Positions 32,748 through 42,139 of a DNA stretch of 64,000 nucleotides are shown here, one piece after another (the stretch's first letter is position 1; every line of letters starts with the position of its first letter). Under the pieces are notes generated by a model. The model saw only the letters and a program-made list of their open reading frames with translations. It was not told the origin of the DNA and ran no database searches. This DNA is from Chloroflexota bacterium (GTDB lineage Bacteria > Chloroflexota > Anaerolineae > Anaerolineales > Villigracilaceae). Made by a program: the position numbers and the translations under genes. Location: NCBI GenBank assembly GCA_021414245.1, contig JAIOOU010000015.1, positions 310,001 through 374,000 of the forward strand, given 5' to 3'.

Positions 32748-34082
32748 TCATCCTTGTTGCCCAAAACAATCTGCGAGGATGGATTGCAGACGGCGCTCCA
32801 AAACAGCGAAGGAAAAATATCGTTTTGCAAGCTGATAATTTATCTGCGCCCATTCCCCTGCCTGCGCATCATCCGTCAAAATTTGGCGCACCCGCTTCAG
32901 CGTTTCAGCGTTGATAAACCCGTCAAACCAAACTGTTCGAAATCCTTTGGGTTTGATATCCACCTCATAGATCGAATAATTATTAACCAGGATCGGGCGG
33001 CGGTAATAGACGGCTTCAAGAAAGGCATTCCCGAATCCCTCTATGCTTGATGGATAGGTCACCAGATCAGCCTGTGGATAGACATCCCCCAGGGTGTAGA
33101 TCTTTTTTCCGTCTTTAGTCAGGCCGCGTTCATCCTGCACCTGCTCGGATTCGAAACGGACAGCCACATTCAACAAATGGGCATACTCGCGAACGCGCTG
33201 CTCATAATCCGTGCCTTCATCTCCCGAAGCATGCGAGATGACGAGTTTTGCGGGAAGTTCAAGCCGCCGCACAAGTTCCACGGCATGTTCGATCCCTTTG
33301 CGCTGAATCACCCGCGTAGGCTGAAGAATAAGGAATTCCCCCGGTCGTACGTCGAAGTCTTTGCGAACGGTCTGTGTGTACGCATCGGGGGCGGGCGGCG
33401 GGTTGTCAAAATCCATCACATTCGGGATCACCCGCGCAGTCACGCCATAACGCGATGCGATCTGCTGCGACTGAATGGAATTGATGACCACATGACGGAC
33501 CGATGGAAGGGTCGGTGGAAATGCAGCCGCGAGATAATCCCCCACACAATTGACCTGAAAACGCTGGCGCTCCCAATGAAAATCATGATGATGCGCGATG
33601 ACCGGGTACCCCGTTTCGGCGATGAATTCCGTCAAGGCAAGACCCAGCGGCAGGTTAAGCGGGATCGTCACCGCATTCTCGATCACCAGAATCTCCACAT
33701 CGAACCGTCTGGCGAATTTATACAACTCCACTTTGAAATAATCCTTGAGCTCGTTGATGCGACGGGTCATCCCGGGCGGGCGCACATAAATGGAGAAAAA
33801 ATCCTTGTGCAGATCAGACATTTCGGGATGTGACTCACGCGCCTCGCGTGTCACAGTCCAGCTGCCCGAAAAGGCCTGTTGATTAATTTTGTCAATTTCC
33901 GGGTGACGATAATGCGCCTCGGGCACGACCTGGGATCTGTCGCTGCTTCGATCACATTCACCGGCAAAATAGAAACATTCATGCCCCAGCCGCCCGAACA
34001 CGGCCGCCCATTTTTCCGTTTCAAGGGAAACACCGTCCGTACCTGCAAAACGCGTGGAAACAAAACCAATATGATGGGTCAT
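32748..34082 (-). CDS. GT4 glycosyltransferase resembling mannosylglucosylglycerate synthase (MggA-like)
   Basis: A 444-residue GT4 enzyme. It opens HIGFVSTRFAGTDGVSLETEKW, a start I associate with MggA-like enzymes of the mannosylglucosylglycerate pathway. HHHDFHWERQRF, VIPNVMDFDNPP, LQPTRVIQRKGIEHAVELVRR and PSSIEGFGNAFLEAVYYRRP with the E-x7-E pair complete the fold. The ATG at 34082 overlaps the stop of the upstream GH13 gene by four bases (ATGA), which makes translational coupling very likely and decides the start over 34217. The activity (mannose or glucose donor) cannot be told from sequence, but the GpgS partner in the operon supports a glycosylglycerate product. Confidence 0.75.
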   Translation of the reverse strand: MTHHIGFVSTRFAGTDGVSLETEKWAAVFGRLGHECFYFAGECDRSSDRSQVVPEAHYRHPEIDKINQQAFSGSWTVTREARESHPEMSDLHKDFFSIYVRPPGMTRRINELKDYFKVELYKFARRFDVEILVIENAVTIPLNLPLGLALTEFIAETGYPVIAHHHDFHWERQRFQVNCVGDYLAAAFPPTLPSVRHVVINSIQSQQIASRYGVTARVIPNVMDFDNPPPAPDAYTQTVRKDFDVRPGEFLILQPTRVIQRKGIEHAVELVRRLELPAKLVISHASGDEGTDYEQRVREYAHLLNVAVRFESEQVQDERGLTKDGKKIYTLGDVYPQADLVTYPSSIEGFGNAFLEAVYYRRPILVNNYSIYEVDIKPKGFRTVWFDGFINAETLKRVRQILTDDAQAGEWAQINYQLAKRYFSFAVLERRLQSILADCFGQQG

Positions 34083-35764
34083 AGTTTCATCCATAAAAAC
34101 TGATGGGGTCCAAGCACAATATCGGATGCCGGCAAAGGCCGGCCTGTAAACAGATCGATCGCCGCTTTCAGTTCCATCCGGGCGGACAACCCGGCTGCGC
34201 TGACATTGTGCAGGCACAGCACGCGCGACATGCCGTCAGGTGAAATACGTTCGATCGCAAACAGGGCCGGGTGAACATTCAGGATCTTTTGTGCGCCGTG
34301 CGGATCAAACGCCGGCGCGCCGCTTCTTGCCTTCAGCAATTTGCGATAGCGCCTGAAAACTTTCGCACGCAGGGAGTTCTCGTCAGCAAGTTCGTTCTGC
34401 AATGCATCAACCTGATATTTCTCACGGTTGATCGCGCGAGGGTGACCTGTCCGTTTTACTCCTTCGCTCCATCCGCGCGAACCGAACAGGCTGTGAAAAT
34501 AGATTCCCGGCAGGCCGGCGAGCGAAAGCATAATGGCTTGAGCGGTCATGAAGCGGTCAATTTGCACATCCAAAGACTCACTGCCATTTGGGTTGGACAG
34601 CGCATCAAAATAATTGATGTTCATTTCATACGGGCTCTGAATCCCGTCTGGATTGTGCCTGCTGGAGATCAAACCGCCATGAACGACCGTCCTGTCCACC
34701 AGCGAGTCGATTTCAGCGCTGGATAGAATTCCCCGGACAGGATTCAGCCCGATCCCGTCGTGCGATGCGAGGAAATTAAAAAAAGTTGCCTTATCCGAAG
34801 GCAGGGACAACGTCCCCGCCCAATCCGATAACACCTGCGCATTCCCTTTCTGAAAAGCATGCAGGGTTAACGGCGGCAGGGCAAAATTGTAAATTAAGTG
34901 GGCCTCGTTGGTTCCATCCCCGAAATAGGAGAGATTATCCTCATGCGGGACATTGGTCTCGGTAATCAAACGAACATGCGGTGCGGCCTGATCGAGTGCA
35001 GCCCGTAAAAATCGAACCACAAGATGGGTCTGCAGCAGGTGAATGCAGGCCGTGCCGGCTTCCTTCCAAAGATAGGCAACCGCATCAAGACGAATGAAGT
35101 CCGCACCGTGTTGAATGTACATTAGCAGAACATCAAGGATTTCAAACAACACCTCTGGGTCTTTATAATTCAAATCGACTTGATCCGCGCTGAATGTCGT
35201 CCATATCCGCTTTTCGCCGGATGGTGTTTGAAAGGAGGTCAGCAACGGAAGCGTACGCGGCCGGACGACCTGCGAGAGATCGGGAGAACCATTCACGGCA
35301 ATAAAGTAATTTTTATACTTTGAATCGTTCTGCAGGAAGCTTTTGAACCATTCACTTTGCGAAGAGACGTGATTGATCACACCGTCGAACATCAAACGGA
35401 ATCCACTCCGCCGAATCGAGGCGATATCATCCCAATTGCCGAATTCCGGGTCCACCTTGCGGTAATCAGCCACGGAAAAGCCGTCATCCGAAGTGGATGG
35501 ATAAAAGGGCAGGATATGAAGCCCGCTGACAGCATCTTTCAAATATTGTTTGCTAAATAACTGGAGTGTTTGCAGGGGGGATTTATCCGCCGATCGGACC
35601 TGATCGGCGTACAAGATCAGAATGGAGTCCCTCTCGGTCAAACCTTCATTGCGTGGGGATATTTTTTTCCGGTAGTCGTCGATCAATTTCTGCGTGCGTT
35701 CATACAGCCGTGGTGCTTTGTCTTCCCCGTATAATAAAGTGAGGTATTTGATGATTTTTTTCAT
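34079..35764 (-). CDS. GH13_18-type disaccharide phosphorylase (glucosylglycerate phosphorylase-like)
   Basis: A 561-residue (beta/alpha)8 enzyme of the sucrose-phosphorylase subfamily of GH13. ILPFYPSTSDDGFSVADYRKVDPE and VNHVSSQSEWF are typical, the nucleophile aspartate is in DFIRLDAVAYLWKE, the acid/base glutamate in LITETNVPH, and the third carboxylate in LASHDGIG. GH13_18 enzymes split sucrose, glucosylglycerol or glucosylglycerate with phosphate to give glucose-1-phosphate. With gpgS downstream, glucosylglycerate phosphorolysis is the most likely reaction; this is inference. Its product could feed phosphohexomutase or glgC. It is the first gene of the operon; a loose TTGAAA/TATTAA pair lies upstream. 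Confidence 0.8.
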   Translation of the reverse strand: MKKIIKYLTLLYGEDKAPRLYERTQKLIDDYRKKISPRNEGLTERDSILILYADQVRSADKSPLQTLQLFSKQYLKDAVSGLHILPFYPSTSDDGFSVADYRKVDPEFGNWDDIASIRRSGFRLMFDGVINHVSSQSEWFKSFLQNDSKYKNYFIAVNGSPDLSQVVRPRTLPLLTSFQTPSGEKRIWTTFSADQVDLNYKDPEVLFEILDVLLMYIQHGADFIRLDAVAYLWKEAGTACIHLLQTHLVVRFLRAALDQAAPHVRLITETNVPHEDNLSYFGDGTNEAHLIYNFALPPLTLHAFQKGNAQVLSDWAGTLSLPSDKATFFNFLASHDGIGLNPVRGILSSAEIDSLVDRTVVHGGLISSRHNPDGIQSPYEMNINYFDALSNPNGSESLDVQIDRFMTAQAIMLSLAGLPGIYFHSLFGSRGWSEGVKRTGHPRAINREKYQVDALQNELADENSLRAKVFRRYRKLLKARSGAPAFDPHGAQKILNVHPALFAIERISPDGMSRVLCLHNVSAAGLSARMELKAAIDLFTGRPLPASDIVLGPHQFLWMKL

Positions 35765-35842
35765 CGCCGTATTTTTTATGGTGTATTGCGACCTTAATAT
35801 TTTTATACCATGACTTTCAATCTCCGTGATTAATTCCCCTTC

Positions 35843-35880
35843 ATAACGAACAGCCGCCTTGCAAGGCGGCTGTTCGTTAT
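35843..35880. terminator. Bidirectional terminator before the GH13 operon
   Basis: ATAACGAACAGCCGCC (35843-35858) pairs with GGCGGCTGTTCGTTAT (35865-35880) around TTGCAA, a 16-bp perfect stem. On the minus strand it ends the 35900-38284 gene and separates it from the GH13 operon. Confidence 0.85.
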
Positions 35881-35899
35881 GGCTTGAAGTTTTTTAGAT

Positions 35900-38284
35900 T
35901 TACATCTCAACCACGCAGGGCTGTTCCCCGGTTACGATCAGGCTTTCCCCATTCCTGAAAGTGACCACGGTTTGTTCCATGCCGCGCACGATCGTCAGTC
36001 CCTTGTATTTGATCGTCACCGGCCAGGGAAATAAATTCGCGCCCTCCAGTCTGACTTTTGTCGAGGAAAGAACAGTCACGCCCAGCGCCTGCATGAATAA
36101 TCCCACAGGCGCAAACCCTGACAGCGCATTCCGTTCTCCGATCCCGGTGCCTTTTTCCGCATGATAACGCTGGTAAAAAGCATGGTTTTGCTTAAGGTTT
36201 TGAATGACCGCGTTCATCAAATGCGCGGTCAGGCGCGTGGCCTCCGCGCGAAAGCCGTAGGCAAGCAGTCCTTCGCCGATCAATTGATTCCAGGGCAGGC
36301 TGACGCCCATCGAGACATCCTCCGCTTCCGGGTCCGGTGGAACCGTGAGCGCAGGCATGCCAAAGGGCCGGTCAAACCGGTCCGCGGTCATCAGGTTGCG
36401 TCCCAACATGGCAGTCGCCTGCTGTGCGTCAGGGATGCCTGCCCAAAGCGGCAATGCGAGTGTGATATCTTCTCCCGAAGTATCAACCGTTTTCACAACG
36501 ATCCTGTCTTTTTCATCCAGGCCGGTCACGGTGACCCTGCCCACGCGGAAGAATATTTTTTGAGTGGCAGCCACCAATCCGCCGGTCCGCCACTGGAATT
36601 GGTGGCCCGGAATGGTTTCGACTTCGCCTTTGGATTTCGTGAAGAATTCGCTGACCTCGACCTGGGGGCGCTTCGCAGCGGGACTTTTGGTCTGGATCTC
36701 GATCAACAACCGGGTGCCCGCTTCAAACTCGGCCTTGGGACGCATGTTGCCATCGCCTTTTTTCTTTGCGATGACCATGCCTGTGGAGGTCAGGCCCGTT
36801 TCGCGGTCACGATAGGAGTAAAAACTTTGGTTTGCATTCCAACCGGCAAGGAGCGAGGCCTTTAAGGTCCCCGCCTGGGACAGGACCAGCGCGACATCCT
36901 CCTCCGGTTTGCCGATCTTTTTCGCGATCCGGAGAATCGACAGGGCCTCGCGATACAGCATGGCTTCGAGGGAGGGGCTATGGACAAGGGAAATATCCAG
37001 TCCCTGGGACCACGGATTCCATACATCGAAGAGGGGATTATCTTCAAACCCGGTCTGCAGGATGTGGTCCCATTCGGGGATGCCGTCACGGTTGCGGTCA
37101 TGCACGGAGGAAAACCAGGACCAGAAAAACCTGGTTAATTTTGGAAATACATCTGCAAGAAATGACTCGTCCTGCGAAGTTTGATAATACTTCCATGCAA
37201 GGCTGGCCAGCAGGGGAGCAGCGCTTAATTTTCCACGCTGTGCAGCCAGGCCCGGCCTGCCGTCCACTTCGCCATCCTCGTCCTGCGTGGAAAGGAAATT
37301 TAAGATCAGGTTTTTGGCCACCTGCGGGGAACCTTGTAGAATGTCTGAAAGATAATAAGACTCGAGCGGGGACTGGCCATTCCAGGAAGGCGGATAATCC
37401 GCGCCGTCCCCCTTGCGGGAGAAACCGTTGTCCACGTTGCGCGCATTTACAAAGGACGGGTGAGGCAGCTGTTCGCTGCTGTTGAAGAATAATCCGTGCG
37501 CAGCCTTTTGACTGAAAGAGAGCGCGGCATCCCAATCCGGGTCGCCAGTACGGATGTCCAATATTTGGGAGGCATCCAACAATTCAATGCGGGTGCGTTC
37601 CGCCTCCCACGAGCGCGCAGCGCTGTGCCGGGCCAGTTCAAAGGATGTCGCAACGGTATCCAGGGCGGCCTCGGCAAAGCTGATCTGCCTGGTTGAACCG
37701 GGACCCAGCTCGAGGTCAAGTAGGAGCGAGGGATAGGGACCGGGACCGTGCTTGGGGCCGCCGGTCATAAAGACCACCGGAGCGATCCCGCTGGTTTGTC
37801 CGGCCAGAACATTCACCAATTGCTGCTGGGTGGGGATGATGGATTGGCCATCGAGGGGCGCAAGCAGGGCACACACCTCAAGTTTGAGCTGGCGTATGCT
37901 GTTGCTTTTGTTGGTGAGCATCACCCGGCCGGCTACAGCGTGGGATTCGGGCACCCAAAATTCGGTTGTGACGTACAGGTTCTCAAGGGGAACAAAATCA
38001 AGGGTCAGGAAGTTTGGGTAGAAGCGGCGCAGTGACGGTTTGGAGACGAAGGTGTTAGGGTCTGTAACGGAGACATTATTCTCCGTGAAACGCAGGAACA
38101 TACGCATGGAACGGGCACGCAGACCAAACGTGGTATGCAGGGAAACAGCAGCCCGTTCCGGATCGCCCCCGCCGAGTTCGACTTCCCAGATATGATCGTT
38201 GACGTAATCCGGCCTGCACAAACGGGCGTCCGCGGCTAGGGACAGGTAAAGCGGGTCGCCGGGGTGTAGGGACCAATCACGCAT
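35900..38284 (-). CDS. (alpha/alpha)6 glycoside hydrolase (amylo-1,6-glucosidase/GH63-like)
   Basis: A 794-residue enzyme. The N-terminal third is beta-sandwich-rich (VTTEFWVPESHAVAGRVMLTNKS), and the rest is an (alpha/alpha)6 barrel with patterns such as PPSWNGQSPLESYYLSDIL, DEDGEVDGRPGLAAQ, DRNRDGIPEWDHILQTGFED (seen in two pieces) and GISERNALSGF-like GIGERNALSGFAPVGLF. This resembles glycogen-debranching or GH63-type trimming enzymes and the mannosylglycerate/glucosylglycerate hydrolases. It could recycle the same solute as the operon downstream. An ATG at 38320 opens the frame, but MRDWSLHPGDPL from 38284 looks like the true start. Confidence 0.65.
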   Translation of the reverse strand: MRDWSLHPGDPLYLSLAADARLCRPDYVNDHIWEVELGGGDPERAAVSLHTTFGLRARSMRMFLRFTENNVSVTDPNTFVSKPSLRRFYPNFLTLDFVPLENLYVTTEFWVPESHAVAGRVMLTNKSNSIRQLKLEVCALLAPLDGQSIIPTQQQLVNVLAGQTSGIAPVVFMTGGPKHGPGPYPSLLLDLELGPGSTRQISFAEAALDTVATSFELARHSAARSWEAERTRIELLDASQILDIRTGDPDWDAALSFSQKAAHGLFFNSSEQLPHPSFVNARNVDNGFSRKGDGADYPPSWNGQSPLESYYLSDILQGSPQVAKNLILNFLSTQDEDGEVDGRPGLAAQRGKLSAAPLLASLAWKYYQTSQDESFLADVFPKLTRFFWSWFSSVHDRNRDGIPEWDHILQTGFEDNPLFDVWNPWSQGLDISLVHSPSLEAMLYREALSILRIAKKIGKPEEDVALVLSQAGTLKASLLAGWNANQSFYSYRDRETGLTSTGMVIAKKKGDGNMRPKAEFEAGTRLLIEIQTKSPAAKRPQVEVSEFFTKSKGEVETIPGHQFQWRTGGLVAATQKIFFRVGRVTVTGLDEKDRIVVKTVDTSGEDITLALPLWAGIPDAQQATAMLGRNLMTADRFDRPFGMPALTVPPDPEAEDVSMGVSLPWNQLIGEGLLAYGFRAEATRLTAHLMNAVIQNLKQNHAFYQRYHAEKGTGIGERNALSGFAPVGLFMQALGVTVLSSTKVRLEGANLFPWPVTIKYKGLTIVRGMEQTVVTFRNGESLIVTGEQPCVVEM

Positions 38285-38411
38285 GGCGCCTATTGTACGG
38301 GCGAAATGACGGAAGGTCAAACAGGTATAATTTGGTTTGATGGTTTTGCCGTTTGACAGGCCGGCCGCCCCGGGCAGGCGAAACCAACATTAAACAACGA
38401 GGAGAGAGAGC

Positions 38412-38861
38412 ATGGCTGGACTTTACTTTGAGGAATTTTCCGTTGGACAGAAGGTCGAAACGGTCGGACGGACGGTGAGTGAAGGCGACATCTTCAACTT
38501 TGCCGGGTTAACAGGCGATTTTAATCAGATCCACACCAATGCAGCCTTCGCCAGCAAGACCCAGTTCGGTCAGCGCATCGCCCACGGACTTTTGGGATTG
38601 TCGATCGCCACCGGCCTGATCATGAGGACGGGGTTTCTGGAAGGCACCGTGCTGGCCTTCCGCGAGATCAACGAATGGAAATTCGTCAAACCCTTCCTGA
38701 TCGGCGATACGATCTCCGCGGAATTAACGATCACCGAAACCAAGGCTTTGCCGCGCATCGGCGGCGGCGCCATCATTGCGTCCATTGCCGTCAAGAATCA
38801 AAACGACGAGATCTGCCAACGCGGTTCCCTGAACCTGCTGGTGTTGAGCAAGCCAAAATAA
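38412..38861 (+). CDS. MaoC-like (R)-specific enoyl hydratase
   Basis: A 149-residue hot-dog-fold protein. The active-site loop AGLTGDFNQIHTN carries the Asp (about 36) and His (about 41) pair of R-hydratases, and IAHGLLGLSIATGL follows as the usual substrate-tunnel helix. It may hydrate crotonyl-type CoA esters or serve in acyl-CoA breakdown. GAGGAGAGAGC before the ATG is a strong ribosome binding site, and a TATAAT lies at 38326-38331. It is followed by a long hairpin. Confidence 0.85.
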   Translation: MAGLYFEEFSVGQKVETVGRTVSEGDIFNFAGLTGDFNQIHTNAAFASKTQFGQRIAHGLLGLSIATGLIMRTGFLEGTVLAFREINEWKFVKPFLIGDTISAELTITETKALPRIGGGAIIASIAVKNQNDEICQRGSLNLLVLSKPK

Positions 38862-38864
38862 GAC

Positions 38865-38911
38865 CACCAATGAAAGCGGACAAACACAGATATTCTCCGC
38901 ATTCATTGGTG
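38865..38911 (+). repeat. Intergenic inverted repeat between maoC and PBP genes
   Basis: CACCAATGAAAGCGG (38865-38879) and CCGCATTCATTGGTG (38897-38911) pair with one mismatch. There is no T tract after it, so it is a weak terminator at best. The type (ATGAAxxCGG...CCGxxTTCATTGGTG) resembles dispersed intergenic palindromes of many bacteria. Confidence 0.55.
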
Positions 38912-38929
38912 ATGATTTGTGGATGAATA

Positions 38930-41917
38930 ATGAGCAACGAAGATAACGACCGGTTACGCCGATTAAAACAATCCGAAGAGGAAACGCAGGGAGTGTATAA
39001 CCCCGCGCCTCTAACGCCCGACTCCAAAATCACCGATAAATACTACCGCCCCGCTTTGGACAAGGACAACATGCCTTTGCCGCGCCGTGTGAATGAAATT
39101 GATATCGAAGGCACCCGGGTTACACGCGCCGCGTACGAACCGACCTCCCGGCAGGTCCCACCCCGATCTCAACAAAACACACCTGCCCGGAAAAAAATTT
39201 GGCAGGGAAATACAGGCTGTTTGCTGCGCGGACTGATCGCGATGGCTTTTCTGGGTGTAATTCTTGGACTGTGCATCGGCTCGTATTTTGTTTACCAATA
39301 TTATTCCATCGCCAGCGCCTTGCCAGATGTGGGGGGACTCAGCGACAAAGCCTCGCAATTCGAGACCACGCGCATCCTGGATCGCAACGGCCAGGTTCTG
39401 TACGAGATCCTTGATCCCAACGCGGGCCGGCGGACCTACATTCCCCTTTCAGAGATCTCCCCCAATGTGGTGGCTGCCACCATCGCCACCGAGGACAAGG
39501 GCTTTTACACCCATCCCGGTTTTGACTTTTGGGCCATCGTACGCGCCTTGTGGGAAAACTATAAAACCGGCGGGCAGGGCGGCGGCGCTTCCACCATCAC
39601 CCAGCAGCTTGCGCGCGCCCTTTTGCTTTCCCCGGAGGAACGCGCCCAGCGCACGTATTCCCGAAAGGTGCGCGAGATCATTCTTGCCGCAGAGATCACG
39701 CGCCGCTATTCCAAGGATGAAATCCTCGAACTGTATTTGAATGAGATCTATTACGGCAATCTTGCCTATGGCGTGGAAGCCGCAGCTGAAACATACTTCG
39801 GAAAATCCGCAAAGAACCTGACTCTGGGAGAGGCAGCCTTTCTGGCCGGGCTGCCCCAGTCCCCGGCTGTGTATGACATTTACACCAATGCCGATGCCAC
39901 ACTGCTCCGCCAGCAGCAGGTGCTGGTGTTGATGTTCGAGTTAAGTAACCTGCAAAACTGCATCCGGGTCAGCAACAGCCCCTCACCGGTCTGTGTGGAC
40001 CCGCAGGCCGCCACCCAGGCTGCGGACGAAATGAAGATCTATTCCTTCCGTCCAATTTCGTTCGATGCGAAATATCCGCATTGGGTCAATTTCGTGCGTG
40101 AACAGCTTGAAACAAAATACGATGCCCAGACGATCTATCGCTCCGGCTTTGTGGTCTACACCACTCTTGACTCGCTCATGCAGGACCAGGCCCAGCAGCT
40201 TGTGACCGATCAGGTCGCGGCCATGGCGGATAACAACACCCACAATGGCGCCCTCGTCGCCATTCGTCCGTCCACCGGGGAAATTCTGGCAATGGTGGGG
40301 TCGCCTGATTTCAATAACACAGAAATCTCCGGGCAGATCAACATGGCAAACAGCCCGACCCGCCAACCCGGTTCCTCCATCAAACCATTTACCTATCTTG
40401 CGGCCTTTGAAAAAGGCTGGACGCCCTCCACCCTGATCTGGGATGTACCGACCCAATTTCCGGACGGCGCCAATCCACCGTATGAGCCAAGAAATTATGA
40501 CGGTAAATTCCACGGCGGCGTGACCGTGCGCATTGCGCTTTCCAACTCCTTCAACATCCCGGCTGTGAAGACTCTGGAGTTTGTCGGAATTTATGACGAC
40601 CCAAGTACCCCTCAAAAGGACGGACTGATCGGCATGGCCGAAAAGTTGGGGATCACATCCCTGACCCGTAACGATTACGGCCTGTCACTGACCCTCGGCG
40701 GCGGCGATGTCAGCCTGATCGACATGACCTCCGCCTATTCGGTGATTGCCAACGGCGGCAAACGAATACCTCCCGTGGCCATTCTGAAGATCACGGATTT
40801 TTCAGGCAAGGTCATTTATGAATATCAGCCTCCGGCCGGAGAACAGGTCATCCGCCCGGAGCATGCCTACCTGATGTCATCGATTCTTTCGGACAACAAC
40901 GCGCGTTCGTTGATGTTCGGTCCGAACTCCCCATTAAATCTTTCCTTTCCTGTGGCCGCAAAAACAGGCACCACGAACGACATCCGCGACAATTGGACTC
41001 TCGGCTACACCCCGGACCTCGTGACCGGAGTTTGGATCGGCAACGCGGATTACACCCCGATGGTCAACTCATCGGGTCTGAGCGGCGCGGCCCCGATCTG
41101 GTCGAAGTTCATGGAATTTGCCGTGCCCTATCTGACCAACGGTGCGCCCACCCCCTTTAATCGTCCGTCCGGAATTATTGATAAAGTGGTCTGTAAATTG
41201 TCTGGAACGGAACCATCCAATTCCTGCGGAAATCAATACACCGAAGTCTTTGCTTTTGACCAGCCGCCGCTCCCGCCCGGCAGGGACCTGGCCCGTCGTG
41301 TGAAGATCGACCTATGGACAGGCTTGCAAGCTTCGGATGCCTGCAAAGGGCCCAGTGAAGACCGCATGGTTTTGAACGTGACCGATAAATGGGCGCGCGA
41401 ATGGTTTCAAACGAATGCCGGCCGTGACTGGCTTGAAAATCACGATCTGCCGCGCAATCCAGATTACGCCCCTGACCGCGAATGTAATGCCAACGATCCC
41501 CAGCCCCTGGTTGAGCTGAATTTGAACGACGGGCAGGTCATTACCACGGTCAATTTGGAGATCAAGGGCTCGGCTTCCGCGGATTCAGGCTTAAAGAAAT
41601 GGACTTTGGAATACGGTCAGGGCGGGAATCCAGGCTCCTGGACCGTTCTGAGCGAGAGCAATACCCCGGTTAAAAACGGGACGCTGTACTCCTGGGACTT
41701 GACCAACATCCCCAATGGCATCGTCACCTTGCGCTTGACCCTGTTCGGTGAAAAGACGGATGTGGAAAAACGGGTCTCTCTTAACCTCAATCTGCCTTTG
41801 CCGCCGACACAGGTCCCCACCGACACGCCCCCGCCAACGGCCACCCAGATCATCATTACCGACACGCCAATTCCCTCGGAGACACCCACCGAAACAGCAA
41901 CACCTGGTGGACCCTAG
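38930..41917 (+). CDS. Class A penicillin-binding protein (PBP1-type)
   Basis: A 995-residue bifunctional peptidoglycan synthase. A long, charged cytoplasmic tail (residues 1-96) precedes the membrane anchor (about 100-125). The transglycosylase (GT51) domain has the catalytic glutamate in ATEDKGFYTHPGFDF (E188), QGGGASTITQQLARAL and LELYLNEIYYGNLAYGVEAAA. The transpeptidase domain has the nucleophile in SSIKPFTY (S482), and KTGTTNDIRDNWTLGYTPDLVTGVW (in pieces) for the third motif. From about residue 865 follows a beta-sandwich, and the end is a Thr/Pro-rich tail. It polymerises glycan chains and crosslinks stem peptides. Presence of this enzyme with an LPNTG protein fits a cell with a peptidoglycan wall. 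Confidence 0.92.
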   Translation: MSNEDNDRLRRLKQSEEETQGVYNPAPLTPDSKITDKYYRPALDKDNMPLPRRVNEIDIEGTRVTRAAYEPTSRQVPPRSQQNTPARKKIWQGNTGCLLRGLIAMAFLGVILGLCIGSYFVYQYYSIASALPDVGGLSDKASQFETTRILDRNGQVLYEILDPNAGRRTYIPLSEISPNVVAATIATEDKGFYTHPGFDFWAIVRALWENYKTGGQGGGASTITQQLARALLLSPEERAQRTYSRKVREIILAAEITRRYSKDEILELYLNEIYYGNLAYGVEAAAETYFGKSAKNLTLGEAAFLAGLPQSPAVYDIYTNADATLLRQQQVLVLMFELSNLQNCIRVSNSPSPVCVDPQAATQAADEMKIYSFRPISFDAKYPHWVNFVREQLETKYDAQTIYRSGFVVYTTLDSLMQDQAQQLVTDQVAAMADNNTHNGALVAIRPSTGEILAMVGSPDFNNTEISGQINMANSPTRQPGSSIKPFTYLAAFEKGWTPSTLIWDVPTQFPDGANPPYEPRNYDGKFHGGVTVRIALSNSFNIPAVKTLEFVGIYDDPSTPQKDGLIGMAEKLGITSLTRNDYGLSLTLGGGDVSLIDMTSAYSVIANGGKRIPPVAILKITDFSGKVIYEYQPPAGEQVIRPEHAYLMSSILSDNNARSLMFGPNSPLNLSFPVAAKTGTTNDIRDNWTLGYTPDLVTGVWIGNADYTPMVNSSGLSGAAPIWSKFMEFAVPYLTNGAPTPFNRPSGIIDKVVCKLSGTEPSNSCGNQYTEVFAFDQPPLPPGRDLARRVKIDLWTGLQASDACKGPSEDRMVLNVTDKWAREWFQTNAGRDWLENHDLPRNPDYAPDRECNANDPQPLVELNLNDGQVITTVNLEIKGSASADSGLKKWTLEYGQGGNPGSWTVLSESNTPVKNGTLYSWDLTNIPNGIVTLRLTLFGEKTDVEKRVSLNLNLPLPPTQVPTDTPPPTATQIIITDTPIPSETPTETATPGGP

Positions 41918-41929
41918 AAATTAAGCAGG

Positions 41930-41967
41930 CCCGGGCCTTCTTCAGCTACAGGAAGTGCCCGGGTTTT
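41930..41967 (+). terminator. Terminator after the PBP gene
   Basis: CCCGGGC (41930-41936) and GCCCGGG (41957-41963) with internal CTTC/GAAG pairing, followed by TTTT. It lies 13 bp after the PBP stop. Confidence 0.65.
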
Positions 41968-42041
41968 GCCGAGGCAGGCAAAGGGTCGGTTTGAGGCGCT
42001 TTTGTGCTTTAAAGTCAGGGACTCTTCACTAGTTAACACCC

Positions 42042-42070
42042 TTGACGTGCACCCCCTGTATGCGTATAAT
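42042..42070 (+). promoter_or_regulatory. Strong sigma-70-type promoter for rpoC
   Basis: TTGACG (42042-42047) and TATAAT (42065-42070) with exactly 17 bp between. It lies 140 bp before the rpoC start, leaving a structured leader. Confidence 0.85.
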
Positions 42071-42104
42071 CCACTGGTTGGATGTAAAAACCGAGCTATA
42101 AACA

Positions 42105-42139
42105 GCAAGCGCTTGAGAAAATACTCTCAAAGCGCTTGC
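42105..42139 (+). promoter_or_regulatory. Attenuator-like hairpin in the rpoC leader
   Basis: GCAAGCGCTTGAGA (42105-42118) pairs with TCTCAAAGCGCTTGC (42125-42139) with one bulged base and a 6-nt loop, followed by CTTTGTTTGT. It sits between the promoter and the rpoC start with no ORF between. It could terminate a fraction of transcripts; whether it is regulated is unknown. Confidence 0.55.
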
